Source of the DNA: TWA4 sp051879215
Lineage (GTDB): Bacteria > Bacillota > Clostridia > Lachnospirales > Lachnospiraceae
Direction: 5' to 3'
Length of the DNA: 8,267 nt
Assembly (NCBI GenBank): GCA_051879215.1
Contig: JBJELP010000218.1
Span: 1 to 8,267 of the forward strand
The notes beneath the pieces were generated by a model, which did not search any database, was not told the origin of the DNA, and worked only from the letters and a program-made list of their open reading frames with translations. A program made the translations under genes and the position numbers. Of this stretch, positions 4,929 to 8,267 are shown piece by piece. Position 1 is the stretch's first letter, and each line of letters starts with the position of its first letter.

Positions 4929-6536
4929 CTATCTATCCCATTTGTCACAGAGTGCATCAATCTGATCCGCAAATTTGGCCAGATCTTTATTGGTTCCTCC
5001 TTTGTTTCTTCGAATTACTGCCATCAGACGCTCGCCTGCTGCCAGCAGTCTGTCATAAATACTTCGTGCCTTACCGGATGTCGTCTTCGGCTTCTTCTGA
5101 ACTCGCTGTCTGTCACCTTCCTGTATCTGAACATTGCTGATCAGGTCAAAACAGTCTCCGCTGTAAGGCGCATAGGTTTTGGCTCCGGTGGCCTTCTGCA
5201 GCTGTTCTGCCAGATAATCTGTCACCTGATCTTCCCCGTGTACGACGAAGATGCGCCCGGGCGGATTCTTCATGGCCGATGCCCATGCAATCAGATGCTC
5301 CCGGTCTGCATGACCGCTGATACCGGGAAGATTCAGAATCTCAGCATTCACTGTAATCTCTTCTCCGAACAGCCGGACACTCTTTGTTCCGTTCAGCAGA
5401 CTGTGTCCCAATGTTCCCGGTGACTGATATCCCACAAACACAATGGTACATTCCTGCCGCCACAGATTGTGTTTCAGATGATGACGGATACGTCCCGCTT
5501 CACACATACCGGATGCTGACAGAATTACAACCGGTTTCTGTACGAAATTAATTGCTCTGGAATCATCACTGGTGATGGAGCATTTCAGCCCCGGAAATGA
5601 AATCGGATTGATGCCGCTTTCAATCAGTTCCTTATCTTCCTCACGATAACATTCTGCCACAGATTTATTAAAAATCGTCGTGGCTTCCACCGACAGCGGA
5701 CTGTCTACATACACCTCAAAATCCAGAAGCGATTCCGGCAGCAGTTTCTCTGTTTTGATTTTACGCAGATGATACAGCATTTCCTGAGTACGGCCCACGG
5801 AAAATGCCGGAATCACCACATTTCCTCCCCTCAGAAAGGTCTTCTTCAGCACATCAGCCAGTGCTGCAGCATAATCCGGAGGGACATCATGACTGCGGTC
5901 CCCGTAGGTGGACTCGATAATCAGATAATCCGCATCCCCCGGAAGATCCGGATCACGGATCAAAGCACGATTTCCATTTCCCAGGTCACCGGAAAAAATC
6001 AGCTTTCTTTCCACGCCACCCTCAGAAGCATAAATTTCAATAAAGGACGATCCCAGCAAATGGCCTGCATCCCGGAAACAAACTGAAATTTCATCACAGA
6101 TCTGTATCCGGGTGTCATAGGGACATCCTACAAAATGCGTCATGGCGTACTCTGCATCTGCCACCGTGTACATGGGAACCACCAGTTCACTGCCTGCACG
6201 TCTGGATTTTCGGTTCTTCCACTCTGCTTCTGCTTCCTGAATATGACCACTGTCTTTCAGCATGATCTCACAAAGGTTAACCGTTGCATTCGTAGCATAA
6301 ACCTGCCCTTTGAATCCTTTTTTAAACATCAGCGGAATCAGACCGGAATGATCAATGTGTGCATGGGTCACCAGAATATAATCCAGGCTCCCCGGGGGAA
6401 CCGGAATTTCCTGATTCTCGTAAATATCAGCCCCCTGCTCCATACCGCAGTCCACAAGCAATTTACGGGATCCGATTTCCAGATAATGACAGCTGCCTGT
6501 TACTTCATGCGCTGCACCAATGAATTCAAGCTTCAT
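4929..6536 (-). CDS. MBL-fold beta-CASP metallo-hydrolase with RNA-specificity domain (CPSF/RNase type)
   Basis: 535 residues from ATG at 6536-6534. The N-terminal metallo-beta-lactamase core has HAHIDH at 58-63 (H58, H60, D62, H63), DAGHLLGS with H159, and SGDLG with D184. The beta-CASP part follows, with IESTYGDR (207-214, acidic motif A), GYQSPGTLG (369-377), SGHADREH (407-414, His of motif B) and VVHGE (431-435, His of motif C). These place it in the bacterial CPSF73-like group, predicted Zn-dependent endo- or exoribonucleases acting on RNA. A basic helical tail of about 65 residues (471-535) follows the catalytic unit. A strong AGGAGG (6545-6550), 8 nt upstream, fixes the start; an upstream in-frame TTG (6584) would place this ribosome site inside the gene and is rejected. 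The gene is the first of its transcription unit and is divergent from the serpin. The cellular RNA targets are unknown. Confidence 0.92.
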   Translation of the reverse strand: MKLEFIGAAHEVTGSCHYLEIGSRKLLVDCGMEQGADIYENQEIPVPPGSLDYILVTHAHIDHSGLIPLMFKKGFKGQVYATNATVNLCEIMLKDSGHIQEAEAEWKNRKSRRAGSELVVPMYTVADAEYAMTHFVGCPYDTRIQICDEISVCFRDAGHLLGSSFIEIYASEGGVERKLIFSGDLGNGNRALIRDPDLPGDADYLIIESTYGDRSHDVPPDYAAALADVLKKTFLRGGNVVIPAFSVGRTQEMLYHLRKIKTEKLLPESLLDFEVYVDSPLSVEATTIFNKSVAECYREEDKELIESGINPISFPGLKCSITSDDSRAINFVQKPVVILSASGMCEAGRIRHHLKHNLWRQECTIVFVGYQSPGTLGHSLLNGTKSVRLFGEEITVNAEILNLPGISGHADREHLIAWASAMKNPPGRIFVVHGEDQVTDYLAEQLQKATGAKTYAPYSGDCFDLISNVQIQEGDRQRVQKKPKTTSGKARSIYDRLLAAGERLMAVIRRNKGGTNKDLAKFADQIDALCDKWDR

Positions 6537-6544
6537 AAAATTCC

Positions 6545-6550
6545 CCTCCT
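6545..6550 (-). promoter_or_regulatory. Ribosome binding site of the beta-CASP gene
   Basis: AGGAGG on the minus strand, 8 nt before the ATG at 6536-6534. It decides the start in favour of MKLEFIGAAHE over a longer TTG-initiated form. Confidence 0.8.
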
Positions 6551-6623
6551 TTTCTATCTGAGCGGAGAAATCCGTCGGTGTCAATGAATAATCTTTTCAT
6601 TTCACAACATGTGATAATATAAT

Positions 6624-6632
6624 ATTATATCA
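6624..6632 (-). promoter_or_regulatory. Extended -10 promoter of the beta-CASP gene
   Basis: On the minus strand TGATATAAT is a perfect extended -10 element (TGnTATAAT). The -35 region is poor, as is usual for extended -10 promoters. Transcription would begin near 6617, giving a leader of about 80 nt. The TATAAT abuts its own mirror on the plus strand (6618-6623), so the box could fire in both directions. Confidence 0.55.
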
Positions 6633-6860
6633 TACTCAACTATTAAATAGAAGAAGAATCGCATCTTATTCCCCGACAAAATGCAAAAAAATTATTTTTT
6701 CGCACTTCAATTCAGTCAGTATATCCACCACGGGTACATTTGTGCTGGCTTTTGTGCTTGTTTGACCCAAAATAAAGATCAGATTTGGGACTGGGCAACA
6801 GCCCCTATGTCTATGGTTTCCTTGGCTCATTTTATCTAAAGAAAAAATACACTTTTTATT

Positions 6861-6879
6861 TAAGAAAAAACAGTTCTTA
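6861..6879. repeat. Dyad 1 upstream of the serpin promoter
   Basis: TAAGAA (6861-6866) and TTCTTA (6874-6879) form an inverted repeat around AAAACAG. It directly abuts a second, similar dyad and lies upstream of the TATAAT box at 6910, which suggests a protein-binding site on DNA. Confidence 0.5.
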
Positions 6880-6900
6880 TGAGAAAAAAGACGGTTCTCA
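6880..6900. repeat. Dyad 2 over the -35 region of the serpin promoter
   Basis: TGAGAA (6880-6885) and TTCTCA (6895-6900) form an inverted repeat around a 9-nt spacer. It has the same half-site form (TnAGAA / TTCTnA) as the neighbouring dyad 1. The -35 position for the TATAAT at 6910 falls inside it and is a poor match to TTGACA, consistent with an activator-dependent or repressor-controlled promoter. Confidence 0.5.
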
Positions 6901-6909
6901 AACGTATAT

Positions 6910-6915
6910 TATAAT
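6910..6915 (+). promoter_or_regulatory. -10 box candidate for the serpin gene
   Basis: A perfect TATAAT, with transcription expected near 6922 and a leader of about 89 nt. There is no good -35 box at 16-18 nt (AAAGAC at 6887-6892); the dyads at 6861-6900 occupy that place. Confidence 0.5.
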
Positions 6916-6993
6916 AAGCGGGTTTCGAATGTCTGTCTTCTCTGAGCGAGATAAAGTGAATCATAAGGATTTGTTAAAATAGAATTGTTAAAA

Positions 6994-7000
6994 AAGGAGG
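6994..7000 (+). promoter_or_regulatory. Ribosome binding site of the serpin gene
   Basis: AAGGAGG, 10 nt before the ATG at 7011. It supports the start that gives a complete lipoprotein signal peptide. Confidence 0.8.
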
Positions 7001-7010
7001 TAACTTAAGT

Positions 7011-8267
7011 ATGAAGAAAACACGAAAAAGACTTTCATTGATCTGTCTGCTGCTTGTCTGCACAATAATGGTTTCGATCACCGGCTGTTCTGCAGAGGTA
7101 AAGGAGGTACAGGCCCGGAATCTGATGGAAAGTATTTCAGCAAATCATGTGGATGTCCCGGACGATCTCAGCTCGCAGAATGCAGATGTAACTGATTTTG
7201 CCGTCCGTCTTTTCAAATCAGGAGAACAAAATGGCGAGAACACTTTAATCTCCCCCCTGTCAGTTCTCTGTGCTCTGGCAATGACTGCCAACGGAGCCGA
7301 GGGGGAAACACGGAAACAGATGGAAGCTGTCCTTGGCATGACTGCGGAGGAGTTGAATCTGTATCTTTACAGTTACAGAAACCATCTTCCGCAAAGTGAA
7401 AAATATAAACTGTGTCTCGCCAATTCCATCTGGTTTACCGAAGATGAACGTTTTACAGTAAATCAGGATTTCCTGCAGACCAATGCAGATTACTACAATG
7501 CCGACATTTATAAGGCACCTTTTAATGACGGGACCTGCAGCGACATCAACAACTGGGTAAAAGAAAAAACCGATGAAATGATCCCCGAAATTCTGGACCG
7601 GATTCCCCAGGACGCAGTGATGTATCTGGTCAATGCCCTGGCTTTTGATGCAGAATGGTCGGAGATATATGAAAAAAATCAGGTGCAAAAGGGGCAGTTT
7701 ACCAGAGAAGACGGAACCCGACAGGATGCAGACTTTATGTACAGTACCGAAGGCATTTATCTTGAGGACGAAAAAGCATCCGGCTTTGTGAAGTATTACA
7801 ACGGCGGCAAGTACGCCTTTGCTGCTCTGCTTCCCAACGAAGGAATCCGTGTATCCGACTACATTTCTTCCCTCAACGGTAAATCATTGCACGAAATGCT
7901 GACAAATCCTGCAAAAACCACCGTCCAGGTCTCCATACCAAAATTTGAAACGGAATACGATGTGGAACTGTCCGATATTCTGAAAGAAATGGGCATGCCC
8001 CTGGCCTTTGATGAAGACCTTGCCGAATTCGGAAAACTGGGCAGTTTTGAAAACCGCAATATTGCCATCAGCCGTGTCCTTCACAAAAACTTTATCTCTG
8101 TAGGTGAAAAGGGAACAAAAGCCGGTGCCGCAACCGTCGTCGAAGTGGAGGAATGCGGTGCCACAATGCCAGTGGATCCAAAGGAAGTATACCTGGACAG
8201 ACCCTTTGTATACATGCTGATCGACTGTGAAAACAACATCCCGTTCTTTATGGGAACCATGATGGAT
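7011..8267 (+). CDS. Lipoprotein serpin (serine/cysteine protease inhibitor), 3' end cut
   Basis: 419 codons are visible and the frame is still open at the right edge. Residues 1-26 are a lipoprotein signal peptide: basic KKTRKR, a hydrophobic stretch, and lipobox ITGC with Cys26, so the protein should be lipid-anchored on the outer face of the membrane. The serpin fold is shown by NTLISPLSVLCALAMTANGA (77-96) and the NALAFDAEW segment (208-216). The PROSITE-type signature VYLDRPFVYML is at 393-403, and FFMGTMMD at the end matches the last strand, so only a few residues are probably missing. The hinge EKGTKAGAAT (366-375) has Gly/Thr/Ala residues at the places required for loop insertion, predicting an active inhibitor rather than a non-inhibitory serpin. 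Aligning by the hinge to alpha-1-antitrypsin puts P1 at Cys382, in the acidic loop VVEVEECGATM (376-386). The target is unknown: host gut proteases or the cell's own or competitors' enzymes are both possible. Regulation may involve the tandem dyads at 6861-6900. Confidence 0.93.
   Translation, partial: MKKTRKRLSLICLLLVCTIMVSITGCSAEVKEVQARNLMESISANHVDVPDDLSSQNADVTDFAVRLFKSGEQNGENTLISPLSVLCALAMTANGAEGETRKQMEAVLGMTAEELNLYLYSYRNHLPQSEKYKLCLANSIWFTEDERFTVNQDFLQTNADYYNADIYKAPFNDGTCSDINNWVKEKTDEMIPEILDRIPQDAVMYLVNALAFDAEWSEIYEKNQVQKGQFTREDGTRQDADFMYSTEGIYLEDEKASGFVKYYNGGKYAFAALLPNEGIRVSDYISSLNGKSLHEMLTNPAKTTVQVSIPKFETEYDVELSDILKEMGMPLAFDEDLAEFGKLGSFENRNIAISRVLHKNFISVGEKGTKAGAATVVEVEECGATMPVDPKEVYLDRPFVYMLIDCENNIPFFMGTMMD

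Larger units (their letters stand above)
6537..7010. other. 474-bp divergent intergenic region
   Basis: Gene-free and AT-rich. From left to right it holds the beta-CASP ribosome site and its extended -10 promoter (6624-6632), an AT dyad (GC-A7-TTA-T6-CGC, about 6683-6703), and a stretch with more balanced composition (6720-6840). That stretch carries small hairpins: CCCAAA/TTTGGG at 6766-6771 and 6784-6789, and GGGC/GCCC at 6793-6804. Further right come two abutting dyads (6861-6900), a TATAAT box (6910-6915) and the serpin ribosome site. Two short open frames (6681-6839 and 6785-6982) have no ribosome site and no recognisable family, and I do not call them genes. Confidence 0.6.

Noticed and set aside
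6537..6584. Longer beta-CASP form starting at a TTG (6584)
   Set aside because: It would place the strong AGGAGG site inside the coding sequence; the family N-terminus begins at MKLEFIGAAHEVTGS.
6579..6584. TTGACA on the minus strand as -35 box of the beta-CASP gene
   Set aside because: The hexamer 17 nt downstream (TCAGAT) is a poor -10, and transcription would begin on top of the ribosome site.
6681..6982. Short plus-strand frames (6681-6839 and 6785-6982) as small genes
   Set aside because: Neither has a ribosome binding site or a recognised family, they overlap in different frames, and the second runs through the serpin promoter elements.
1..8267. CRISPR array, tRNA/rRNA genes, insertion sequence or phage genes
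   Set aside because: No regularly spaced repeats, tRNA-like cloverleaf signals, transposase motifs or phage structural genes were seen on either strand.

Overview
The window looks like chromosomal DNA of a low-to-moderate GC Gram-positive anaerobe, most likely a gut Clostridia/Lachnospiraceae-type bacterium. This is inferred from strong GGAGG-type ribosome binding sites, clostridial-style purine hydroxylase genes, a YqeC-type selenium-hydroxylase accessory protein, and a lipoprotein serpin of the kind found in gut Firmicutes. No rRNA, tRNA, CRISPR array, insertion sequence or phage gene is visible.

Left two thirds, minus strand (4044 down to 1): a purine gene cluster read in the order yqeC-like accessory gene, xpt (xanthine phosphoribosyltransferase), an NCS2 xanthine/uracil-family permease, a FAD-binding subunit of a molybdenum hydroxylase, and the start of a (2Fe-2S) protein or domain of the same enzyme, cut by the left edge. 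Spacings are 20, 66, 92 and 3 nt, so this reads as one operon, possibly with an internal start before the FAD gene. The permease would import xanthine or a related purine. Xpt would salvage it to XMP, while the hydroxylase (xanthine dehydrogenase type, probably with the selenium-dependent cofactor form because of YqeC) would oxidise it. About 170 bp upstream of yqeC hold a TTGACA-17-TAGACT promoter candidate and two strong dyads, one a perfect 14-bp inverted repeat. No purine riboswitch is recognisable there.

Middle, minus strand (6536 down to 4215): a beta-CASP metallo-beta-lactamase-fold protein of the CPSF/RNase type, a hairpin with a short U-run that is a plausible terminator, then a small calcineurin-like metallophosphoesterase. 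These two have no obvious functional link to the purine operon.

Right part: a 474-bp gene-free, AT-rich divergent region (6537-7010) with an extended -10 promoter for the beta-CASP gene on the minus strand. On the plus strand it has a TATAAT box with two abutting dyads just upstream, leading to a serpin gene. The serpin starts at 7011, carries a lipoprotein signal peptide, has a complete inhibitory-type hinge and an unusual acidic/cysteine reactive loop, and runs off the right edge probably only a few residues before its natural end.

Nothing here proves a new system. The best leads are the linkage of salvage and selenium-dependent oxidation of xanthine in one operon, the paired dyads in front of that operon, and the lipoprotein serpin with its own tandem-dyad promoter region.
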